Shown piece after piece: positions 1 to 4,801 of a stretch of DNA of 5,598 nt. Every line of letters starts with the position of its first letter. Within the stretch, counting starts at the first letter, position 1. A program made the position numbers and the translations under genes. Below the pieces are notes generated by a model. It made no database searches. It was given only the letters and a program-made list of their open reading frames with translations, and was not told the DNA's origin. This DNA is from Tissierellia bacterium (GTDB lineage: Bacteria > Bacillota > Clostridia > Tissierellales > Tepidimicrobiaceae): the NCBI GenBank assembly GCA_012518745.1, contig JAAYRM010000214.1, forward strand, positions 1 to 5,598. The letters are read 5' to 3'.

Positions 1-75
1 AGCTTTAACCATAGCATCAGCAGCTTCTATGGCTGAAACCAATCCCTTTGTCTCGATAAAACCCTTTGATTTCAT
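1..75 (-). CDS. BMC-H shell protein (second copy), N-terminal 25 residues only
   Basis: Only the first 25 codons are in the window; the rest lies beyond the left edge. The reading starts MKSKGFIETKG and continues through IEAADAMVKA, the conserved opening of hexameric microcompartment shell proteins of the PduA/EutM type (PF00936). It closely matches the other BMC-H in this window (GFIETKG and IEAADAMVKA are shared word for word), so the two are paralogues. The ATG at 75-73 is supported by an AGGAGG Shine-Dalgarno (complement of 84-89) eight bases upstream. It is the fourth gene of the minus-strand operon, 54 bases after the BMC-P stop, with an AT-rich inverted repeat in that gap. BMC-H hexamers tile the shell facets and their central pores pass metabolites. 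The pore loop of this copy is not visible, so its selectivity cannot be judged. Confidence 0.93.
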   Translation of the reverse strand, partial: MKSKGFIETKGLVSAIEAADAMVKA

Positions 76-92
76 AAGATATACCTCCTATT

Positions 93-115
93 TATTATCG
101 TTAATATTGATAATA
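93..115 (-). repeat. Intercistronic AT-rich inverted repeat before the second BMC-H
   Basis: Arms TATTATC (93-99) and GATAATA (109-115) are perfect complements around a 9-base loop. The repeat sits in the 54-base gap between the BMC-P stop and the Shine-Dalgarno of the downstream BMC-H. All but one pair in the stem is A-T and no T run follows, so a terminator is unlikely. It could be a weak RNA hairpin affecting message stability or relative translation, or a chance product of AT-rich DNA. Confidence 0.3.
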
Positions 116-129
116 GCTCATTGCTAAAC

Positions 130-396
130 CTATTTAGAATTGTAATTGTCTACAATCCCGACTATTACTGCATCTACCGGTACGTCTGCATCCCTAAGTG
201 CGAATCTAGCATTTGATCCTACTGTGACCAGTACCACCTCGTCGATACTGCAGCCCAATGTGTCTACCGCTACAATTACTTCACCTGAATCCATGTTAAA
301 TTTATCTATCCTCTGCAATTTCAATAGGGAATATCCCTTTAGGCCATCATCCTTTATGGTAGATACACATTTGTCTAATACCTTGCATATATACAT
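130..396 (-). CDS. BMC-P pentameric vertex protein, EutN/CcmL family
   Basis: This 88-residue protein has the usual length and pattern of the EutN/CcmL/CsoS4 family (PF03319), whose pentamers cap the vertices of the microcompartment shell. Visible landmarks are the opening MYICKVLDKCVSTIKDDGLKG, the strand VIVAVDTLG (about 41-49), the loop and strand before VGSNARFAL (about 59-67), and the C-terminal PVDAVIVGIVD (about 73-83). The stretch after VDTLG, usually GAGVGE, reads GCSIDE here, so the residues that line the small pentamer pore differ and include a cysteine. The start at 396 is preceded by AGGTGA (complement of 401-406) inside the end of the aminotransferase gene, and only 8 bases separate that stop from this start, so the two are probably translationally coupled. 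A vertex protein next to two BMC-H genes supports a closed polyhedral shell. Confidence 0.94.
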   Translation of the reverse strand: MYICKVLDKCVSTIKDDGLKGYSLLKLQRIDKFNMDSGEVIVAVDTLGCSIDEVVLVTVGSNARFALRDADVPVDAVIVGIVDNYNSK

Positions 397-404
397 TTTC
401 TCAC

Positions 405-1817
405 CTACTTGCCATCTAAAATCTGTTTTATCTGATCAAGTACATGGTCTATTTCCTGAGTTGTAGTGTAGAAATGGGGTGCTACCCTTATAACATCCCC
501 TCTTGCGGAGGCTATGATATCCCTCTTCCTCAGCTCCGTCTCCATCTCGCCGGAATCTATCTTGTCTGAAACCCAGATAGCTGTAGTTGCCCCCTTCTTA
601 TTTACATCAAATGGGCTGATAGTCTTCAGGCCCCTATCCAGACATCCCTGTAGGGCATGGGCACTGAGCATATCCACTCTATCCTTTATTCTATCCACGC
701 CTACCTCATTTACTATTTCAAGTCCTGCTCTTGCCGCATATGCGTTTAATACCGGTGGAGTTCCGGTGTCAAACCTGCTTGCATCTGCCGCCCAATCAAG
801 GTACCTAGACTGGAATAGGAATGGATTGTCCTGTCCAAACCAACCAGTTACGGCAGGCTTTAGCATAGGTACTAAATCCTTGTTTACATACATGAATGCT
901 ACGCCTGGTAATCCAAATAGGTATTTCAAATTCCCCGTGGTCAGAATGTCTATATTCATCTTCTTTACATCTATTGGTTCCGTCCCTATGCCTTGATAGA
1001 CATCCGCTAGGACTAAGGAACCCTTGCTATGTGCAATTTCCGCAATTTCTGCTATATCTTGTTTAAACCCGTTTAAATAATATACTTGAGTTATCGAGGT
1101 CATCAAGGTGTTTTCATCGATATACCTCTCATACTCGGATAGTTCTATTTCATGTCTGTCGTTTACGGCAATAAAATCAACTTTCGCCCCATATTTCTGA
1201 TGTGCGAGCCATACGTAGTTCACAGTTGGGAATTCGGCATCTGTTGCAACTATCTTCTGCCTTCCCTTGCTATAATCCAGAAAGCTTGCTACGGATGATA
1301 GGGTTTCCGATACCGAGCTAGCTATTGCAATTTCACTAGGGTCTGCATTGATGAGCTTTGCAAACTCCGCCTTGGCAAAATATACTTCCTCCATCCAAGC
1401 TTCCCAATCCATACCAACCGTTAGCCAATTATCCAAATATCTATTTATGGCTCCCCTTACCCTATTGGCTTGAGCTGATTGGGAACAGTTAGCTACGTGA
1501 ATCGCATCCTTTAATATTGGGAATTCTCGCCTCCAGGTCTCAACCTCTTGGTCGCTAATCAGGCCTCTGTATTCTGGTGCTATTATTCTTCCATCAACCG
1601 CTGAGCTGATCGGCCGTCCTGTATTGGGCATTGTGCTCTCCCCAGGTCTATTATCAGCCATCTCGGTCAGCTTGTTTCCTATGACGAATTCAATATTGTG
1701 TTTTTCTGCTGCTTCCCTTGCCACATCGGTAATTACATCGTATTCATTTATAGCAATGCTACTTTCCCCTCTAGAAGCGGCATACTCGACATCCGATGCG
1801 GTATAAAACTTTTTCAT
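405..1817 (-). CDS. Class V PLP-dependent aminotransferase-fold enzyme with EutQ-like N-terminal extension; probable BMC cargo
   Basis: The protein has 470 residues, longer than the usual 370-430 of class V (fold type I) PLP enzymes because of about 80 extra N-terminal residues. Residues 1-45 (MKKFYTASDVEYAASRGE, then ITDVAREAAE) match the N-terminal part of EutQ (MKK-x2-TA-x-D, A-x-RGE, IT-x2-ARE-x-AE). A Pro/Gly/Ser-rich linker follows (about 50-82). The catalytic part starts near 88. It shows a phosphate-site region SSVSETLSSV (about 167-176), ADVYQG with Asp272 for the pyridine nitrogen and Gln275, GNLKYLFG with Lys298 as the Schiff-base lysine, RFDTGTPP (348-355), and the C-terminal RVAPHFYTTTQEID (444-457). 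The residue before the lysine is Leu rather than the common His. There is no Cys in the C-terminal loop that carries it in SufS-type desulfurases, so cysteine desulfurase activity is unlikely. Aminotransferase, lyase or epimerase activity remain possible and the substrate is unknown. The gene lies between shell genes, starts at 1817 behind an AAAGGAGGG site that overlaps the preceding stop, and is probably a compartment enzyme. Confidence 0.88.
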   Translation of the reverse strand: MKKFYTASDVEYAASRGESSIAINEYDVITDVAREAAEKHNIEFVIGNKLTEMADNRPGESTMPNTGRPISSAVDGRIIAPEYRGLISDQEVETWRREFPILKDAIHVANCSQSAQANRVRGAINRYLDNWLTVGMDWEAWMEEVYFAKAEFAKLINADPSEIAIASSVSETLSSVASFLDYSKGRQKIVATDAEFPTVNYVWLAHQKYGAKVDFIAVNDRHEIELSEYERYIDENTLMTSITQVYYLNGFKQDIAEIAEIAHSKGSLVLADVYQGIGTEPIDVKKMNIDILTTGNLKYLFGLPGVAFMYVNKDLVPMLKPAVTGWFGQDNPFLFQSRYLDWAADASRFDTGTPPVLNAYAARAGLEIVNEVGVDRIKDRVDMLSAHALQGCLDRGLKTISPFDVNKKGATTAIWVSDKIDSGEMETELRKRDIIASARGDVIRVAPHFYTTTQEIDHVLDQIKQILDGK

Positions 1818-1831
1818 ACGTAAGCCCTCCT

Positions 1832-2116
1832 TTAGTCTTCATCAGCCTCGATGTCTAGAAACATCTCCAGTAATCCCGGATGAGGTCTTGGGATAACGTG
1901 GACTGATACAAGTTCCCCAACCTTTTGAGCCGCTGCTGCTCCCGCATCAACTGCTGCCTTAACTGCACCTACATCTCCCCTTACTATTACGGTATCATAG
2001 CCTGCACCAATGCTTGCGCGTCCGACAATTTCGATATTTGCCGCCTTGACCATAGCATCTGCAGCCTCGATACAACCAACATAACCCTTAGTCTCAATAA
2101 ATCCGTAAGATGACAT
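1832..2116 (-). CDS. BMC-H hexameric shell protein (first gene of the operon)
   Basis: This 94-residue protein is a full single-domain PF00936 shell protein of the PduA/EutM type. It contains GFIETKG (5-11), IEAADAMVKAANIEIVG (16-32), VIVRGDVGAVKAAVDAGAAA (43-62) and VHVIPRPH (72-79). Hexamers of this family tile the facets of the shell. The pore loop, KIGSGL in PduA, reads SIGAGY here (35-40): the Lys is Ser, the pore-lining Ser is Ala, and the following Leu-Val is Tyr-Asp. The pore is therefore likely to have different chemistry from the 1,2-propanediol-type pore. The tail after the family core is short and acidic (ending DIEADED). The start at 2116 has a strong AAGGGAGGGA Shine-Dalgarno (complement of 2121-2130). 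It is the promoter-proximal gene, 14 bases before the aminotransferase, so the main facet protein would be the best-expressed product. Confidence 0.96.
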   Translation of the reverse strand: MSSYGFIETKGYVGCIEAADAMVKAANIEIVGRASIGAGYDTVIVRGDVGAVKAAVDAGAAAAQKVGELVSVHVIPRPHPGLLEMFLDIEADED

Positions 2117-2138
2117 GATATCCCTCCCTTTTTGACAT

Positions 2139-2167
2139 ATTATCTATCTGTAGCTTAAGGTTACCAA
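2139..2167 (-). promoter_or_regulatory. Predicted promoter of the BMC operon
   Basis: On the minus strand, TTGGTA (complement of 2162-2167) and GATAAT (complement of 2139-2144) are separated by 17 bases. The -10 matches the consensus at 5 of 6 positions and the -35 at 4 of 6, as expected of an activator-dependent promoter. It predicts a start near 2132 and a leader of about 16 bases, just long enough to hold the Shine-Dalgarno site at 2121-2130. The TGTA-N8-TACA site upstream is centred about 60 bases before this start. Confidence 0.5.
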
Positions 2168-2184
2168 ATAAACATTCAATATTC

Positions 2185-2200
2185 TGTAATGCAGAATACA
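2185..2200. promoter_or_regulatory. Candidate operator TGTAAT-N6-TACA upstream of the BMC operon
   Basis: The sequence TGTAATGCAGAATACA is a palindrome in its outer four bases on each side (TGTA/TACA) with an 8-base core, the GTA-N8-TAC pattern known for NtcA of the Crp/Fnr family. It shares TGTAAT and TACA at identical spacing with the site at 3133-3148. Its centre is about 60 bases upstream of the predicted BMC transcription start, close to the class I activator position of -61.5, and about 83 bases upstream of the predicted start of the divergent regulator gene. A second palindrome, TATTCTG-N5-CAGAATA (2180-2198), overlaps it with a centre 3.5 bases away and is an alternative reading of the symmetry. 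Binding by the adjacent regulator is inferred. Confidence 0.55.
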
Positions 2201-2260
2201 ATTTATGATATCTATTTATAATATAATAACATAAACAAGTAGATTTAACCTTCAATATAG

Positions 2261-2269
2261 TGGTATAAT
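2261..2269 (+). promoter_or_regulatory. Predicted extended -10 promoter of the Crp/Fnr regulator gene
   Basis: TGGTATAAT is a perfect -10 hexamer (2264-2269) with an upstream TG-N extension, which can compensate for the poor -35 region (about 2241-2246, AGATTT). It predicts transcription from about 2276 and a leader of roughly 83 bases. A 7-of-8 variant of the operator (TGTA-N8-GACA, 2275-2290) lies directly on the predicted start, which would suit negative autoregulation; that is inference. Confidence 0.5.
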
Positions 2270-2302
2270 ATAAATGTAGCATAGGTGACATAATGTAGAT
2301 AT

Positions 2303-2322
2303 TTTCATACAGTTTCATATAG
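2303..2322 (+). repeat. Tandem 10-bp repeat in the regulator gene leader
   Basis: TTTCATACAG (2303-2312) is followed directly by TTTCATATAG (2313-2322), a 9-of-10 match at exactly one helical-turn period. A second direct repeat, TAGATATTT, brackets it (2296-2304 and 2320-2328). The block lies in the untranslated leader of the regulator gene, between the predicted promoter and the Shine-Dalgarno. It may be a regulatory element or low-complexity AT-rich DNA; nothing in the sequence decides this. Confidence 0.35.
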
Positions 2323-2358
2323 ATATTTCTACGGTATCCCGCAGAAAGGGGTGTTATA

Positions 2359-3039
2359 ATGATTGATGGTACAGATGATCTACATCATTACTCTCCCTGG
2401 ATCAGATTTAAGGATATAAAATGGGACGAGCCAAACCTTGCCTCATACCTGAGGTCCTTCAAGCCTAACGAAATCATCTATCACCAGCAGCAATATGATG
2501 ATTACGTATATCTAGTTAAGGAGGGCAGGATTAGAATCTGCATATATAGCGTTGAGGGTAATGAACAATGCCTGACCATTGCAGAGGAGGGTAGTGTCTT
2601 TGGGGAGCTATCCGCTATAGATGGGTTGCCCAATTTTGGTACTGCTATATCATTGACGAATTCGAATGTCTATGTTGTACCGAAACCATTTTTCCTGGAA
2701 CTAATCTTCTTCAATGATGGTATGACGATGAAGATACTCCAGTCATTGGTTAAAAAAGTTCGTGTTCTCTCATCCAATATACAGAACCTTACGTTCAAGG
2801 ATTCCTATTCTCGTGTTATTACCTATCTAGTCAAGCTAGCCCATTCCCATGGTTCCTTTGATGGCAGTAGATGTGAATTGAATATGAAATTCACCCATCA
2901 AGAAATGGCTAATCTTACCGGATTAAACAGGGTCACGGTTTCTAATATCATGAGTAGCCTGACCACCATGGGCCTAATAAGTAAGGCGGATGGCTATATG
3001 GTGATAGAGGATATAAATAAACTAAATGATTTAAAATGA
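2359..3039 (+). CDS. Crp/Fnr-family transcription regulator with NtcA-like recognition helix
   Basis: This 226-residue protein has the standard length and order of the family: an N-terminal cyclic-nucleotide-binding fold (about 25-120, with VKEGRIRICIYSVEG and GSVFGELSAIDG), a long dimer helix (about 121-145), and a C-terminal helix-turn-helix (about 178-208, FTHQEMANLTGLNRVTVSNI). The recognition helix reads R191-V-T-V-S-N196. Crp has R-E-T-V-G-R here and Fnr E-T-I-S-R, so the base-reading Glu and Arg are replaced by Val and Asn; the R-V-T-V pattern is seen in NtcA. In the ligand pocket FGEL is kept, but the Arg-Ser pair that holds cAMP phosphate in E. coli Crp is absent (PNFGTAIS), so cAMP is unlikely to be the effector. 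Only three scattered Cys are present, arguing against an Fnr-type Fe-S cluster. AAAGGGG at about 2345-2351 supports the ATG at 2359. It is divergent from the BMC operon and upstream of the antiporter gene, so it is the likely local regulator of both. Confidence 0.93.
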   Translation: MIDGTDDLHHYSPWIRFKDIKWDEPNLASYLRSFKPNEIIYHQQQYDDYVYLVKEGRIRICIYSVEGNEQCLTIAEEGSVFGELSAIDGLPNFGTAISLTNSNVYVVPKPFFLELIFFNDGMTMKILQSLVKKVRVLSSNIQNLTFKDSYSRVITYLVKLAHSHGSFDGSRCELNMKFTHQEMANLTGLNRVTVSNIMSSLTTMGLISKADGYMVIEDINKLNDLK

Positions 3040-3055
3040 TGATGTTCGTCAATTA

Positions 3056-3095
3056 GGGTTTGCATATCTAAGGGTGTGCAAACCCATTTATTTCC
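3056..3095 (+). terminator. Rho-independent terminator after the regulator gene
   Basis: GGGTTTGCA (3056-3064) pairs perfectly with TGCAAACCC (3077-3085) around a 12-base loop. The stem is followed by a T-rich stretch (ATTTATTTCC, then further T and C runs). It begins 16 bases after the regulator stop. It separates the regulator transcript from the antiporter gene, which therefore needs its own promoter. Confidence 0.8.
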
Positions 3096-3132
3096 TACCT
3101 TTTCCTTTTCTATTTCTCATAAATGGAGAATT

Positions 3133-3148
3133 TGTAATATTTACTACA
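3133..3148. promoter_or_regulatory. Candidate operator TGTAAT-N6-TACA upstream of the antiporter gene
   Basis: TGTAATATTTACTACA has the same outer bases, the same extra AT after TGTA and the same spacing as the site upstream of the BMC operon. It fits the NtcA pattern GTA-N8-TAC. The TAC ends 23 bases before TAAAAT (3171-3176), matching the published NtcA-activated promoter architecture of GTA-N8-TAC, 20-24 bases, then TA-N3-T. The centre is about 42 bases before the predicted start, a class II activator position overlapping the -35 region. It lies between the regulator's terminator and the antiporter gene. The binding protein is inferred to be the adjacent Crp/Fnr-family regulator. Confidence 0.58.
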
Positions 3149-3167
3149 TAATTAGTCTTGATAGTTT

Positions 3168-3176
3168 TGATAAAAT
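3168..3176 (+). promoter_or_regulatory. Predicted -10 element of the antiporter promoter
   Basis: TGATAAAAT is an extended -10 (TG-N plus TAAAAT, 5 of 6 to consensus). No convincing -35 lies 16-18 bases upstream (about 3147-3154); that place is taken by the edge of the TGTA-N8-TACA site, as in activator-dependent class II promoters. The predicted start is near 3183, giving a leader of about 68 bases. Confidence 0.5.
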
Positions 3177-3250
3177 ATATCTAAGGGGTATTGTAGGCTT
3201 GATGCGATGTAATGTTACTTGAAGATGGTTTTAGAGGAGGAGGTAAAAAA

Positions 3251-4705
3251 ATGAACGATAAGAAAGATACCCTGCTGGAATTCCACGGTGGCCAAAGGAT
3301 GGCGTTGATTCCTATGCTCATCTTTGTATTCTTCTGTATCCTATTTTTCGTAGTATTCAAGGTATTCGATATGGAGGCTTTGGCAACTGGGGGCTTTATA
3401 GGTTTAATTATAGGGAGCTTTTTTAGTAAGGATTGGAAAAAGTATTGGGATTCTGTTACCGAAGGTGTAGCAAGCCCAATGAACGCAGTACTGATCATGA
3501 TTTTATTCGTAGTAGGAATATTCACCCAACTGATGGCAAAGAGTGGTGTTGCAGGTGGATTCGTTTGGTTGGGGGATCTTATCCAACTTAAAGGTGGAGT
3601 CTTCACAGCTTTTACCTTTATCGCTACCTGTATAATAGCTACAGCTACAGGTACATCGATTGGGACCATGTTTTCAGCATTCCCAATTCTATTCCCTTCA
3701 GGCATCCTATTGGGTGCTAATCCCGCATTATTATCCGGGGCAATATTGAGTGGTGCGATCTTTGGGGATAATCTTGCCCCTGTATCCGATACCACTATCG
3801 CCTCTGCTGCAACCCAATTATATAGGAATAGGGAAGGCAGCGCGGATATAGGCGGTGTAGTAGCCTCGAGGTTTAAATTCGCTATAACGGGTGCAATTAT
3901 ATCGACGATATTATATGCGATACTCGGCGGCGGAGGGGATTTAGGTCAAGGTGCAGGTGAAATATTACAACAGTATATGAATCCCAAGGGATTGATAATG
4001 TTAATCCCGGTTGCTATTCTACTATATATAGCAATTAAGACTAGGGATATATTTACCGCAATAACCTGGGGTATTATATCCGGTACCATAATAGCACTTA
4101 TATTCAATATTATAACCGTAAACGATATCATGCATATTGAAGATGGGGCCCTTGGCGGCTTTATATTCGAAGGTGTACTAGGTATGATAGGTATAGCGGT
4201 ATTCAACATTTCCCTATTCGGCATTATAGGAGTTCTGAACGCTAGTGGGACTATGGATAGTATCATCAATGGTATTGTCAATAGCAGGCTAGCCCAAACC
4301 GAGATAGGGTCGGAAATAGCTATTGCACTTGGAGTCATGGTATCTGCAATGGCATTGGGAGCAGCAAGTGGTCCTGCGATAATAATGTTTGGGCCTATTG
4401 CAAATGAGATTGGACAGTCTAAGGATCTACATCCCTATAGAAGGGCAAACCTCATAGACGGCTATGCCAATACAATCCCAACTGTTATACCATTTATATC
4501 GGCTTTCATCTTCATAGCACTTACGTTGATCCAGGGTCTACAGGGGGAATATGCATTTATTCCAGATGTTAACCCAATTCAGATCACAATATCCTCCTTC
4601 TATCCCATAGCCTTATTCCTAGTACTGAGCTTCTCAGTATTTACAGGTTGGGGTAGGGAATACGAAGGTACCGATGGTGAACCCGTAAAATCAGTATCTC
4701 AATAA
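3251..4705 (+). CDS. nhaC: NhaC-family Na+/H+ or substrate/ion antiporter
   Basis: This is a 484-residue polytopic membrane protein of the NhaC family (PF03553). It has about ten or more hydrophobic segments, the first at about 17-37 and others near 44-57, 78-95, 116-131, 141-170, 208-226, 248-262, 267-289, 303-329, 355-381, 408-429 and 449-465. The family hallmark GDNLAPVSDTTIASAATQ (172-189) follows the Gly/Ser-rich ATGTSIGTMFSAFP (131-144). I chose the ATG at 3251 over an in-frame ATG at 3212 because AGAGGAGGAGGT (3233-3244) sits seven bases before it and nothing like it precedes 3212. The short charged start (MNDKKDTLLEFHGGQR) and hydrophilic tail are probably cytoplasmic. The family includes Na+/H+ antiporters and relatives such as MleN that exchange organic acids, so it could import a substrate, export a product or supply ion homeostasis. 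Its operator-like site links it to the BMC operon. Confidence 0.9.
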   Translation: MNDKKDTLLEFHGGQRMALIPMLIFVFFCILFFVVFKVFDMEALATGGFIGLIIGSFFSKDWKKYWDSVTEGVASPMNAVLIMILFVVGIFTQLMAKSGVAGGFVWLGDLIQLKGGVFTAFTFIATCIIATATGTSIGTMFSAFPILFPSGILLGANPALLSGAILSGAIFGDNLAPVSDTTIASAATQLYRNREGSADIGGVVASRFKFAITGAIISTILYAILGGGGDLGQGAGEILQQYMNPKGLIMLIPVAILLYIAIKTRDIFTAITWGIISGTIIALIFNIITVNDIMHIEDGALGGFIFEGVLGMIGIAVFNISLFGIIGVLNASGTMDSIINGIVNSRLAQTEIGSEIAIALGVMVSAMALGAASGPAIIMFGPIANEIGQSKDLHPYRRANLIDGYANTIPTVIPFISAFIFIALTLIQGLQGEYAFIPDVNPIQITISSFYPIALFLVLSFSVFTGWGREYEGTDGEPVKSVSQ

Positions 4706-4751
4706 TAAGTATATTGAATTAATCAGCCTATGTACCCCTATTTAACATAGA

Positions 4752-4800
4752 AAATGCTCCGTCCCGATACTGGGATGGAGCATTTCTTATCTTCTTTTCT
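4752..4800. terminator. Bidirectional rho-independent terminator between convergent genes
   Basis: AAATGCTCCGTCCC (4752-4765) pairs with GGGATGGAGCATTT (4772-4785) over 14 base pairs with a single G-T wobble and a 6-base loop. On the plus strand a T-rich tail follows (CTTATCTTCTTTTCT), ending the antiporter message 46 bases after its stop. On the minus strand the stem ends in a T run and then AT-rich sequence, so it can also end the amidohydrolase message. Confidence 0.88.
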
Positions 4801-4801
4801 T

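Noticed and set aside
141..154. TGTAATTGTCTACA near the BMC-P stop as a third operator
   Set aside because: The spacer is six bases instead of eight, putting the half-sites on a different phase, and it lies inside the end of a coding gene with no promoter nearby.
146..996. Plus-strand open frames opposite the BMC-P and aminotransferase genes (146-466, 514-996)
   Set aside because: They are antisense shadows of clearly recognisable coding genes, with biased Ser/Thr/Pro-rich translations.
2149..2165. TGTA-N9-TACC just upstream of the BMC -10 box as an operator
   Set aside because: The spacing is one base too long and the outer base does not match; it falls in the promoter spacer and is not symmetric.
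2094..2318. Minus-strand open frame of 74 codons upstream of the first BMC-H
   Set aside because: It spans the divergent promoter region and overlaps the BMC-H start; the protein is low-complexity with no family resemblance, and its start lacks a ribosome binding site.
2117..2358. Classical Crp (TGTGA-N6-TCACA) or Fnr (TTGAT-N4-ATCAA) boxes
   Set aside because: I searched the intergenic regions by eye and found no credible match to either.
3212..3250. Upstream ATG giving a 13-residue longer antiporter
   Set aside because: No ribosome binding site precedes 3212, whereas AGGAGGAGGT is correctly spaced for 3251. The extension would be encoded by the Shine-Dalgarno region itself (GGGKK).
3181..4338. 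Minus-strand open frames opposite the antiporter gene (3181-3795, 3946-4338)
   Set aside because: They are antisense shadows of a strongly supported membrane protein; their hydrophobicity mirrors the sense strand.
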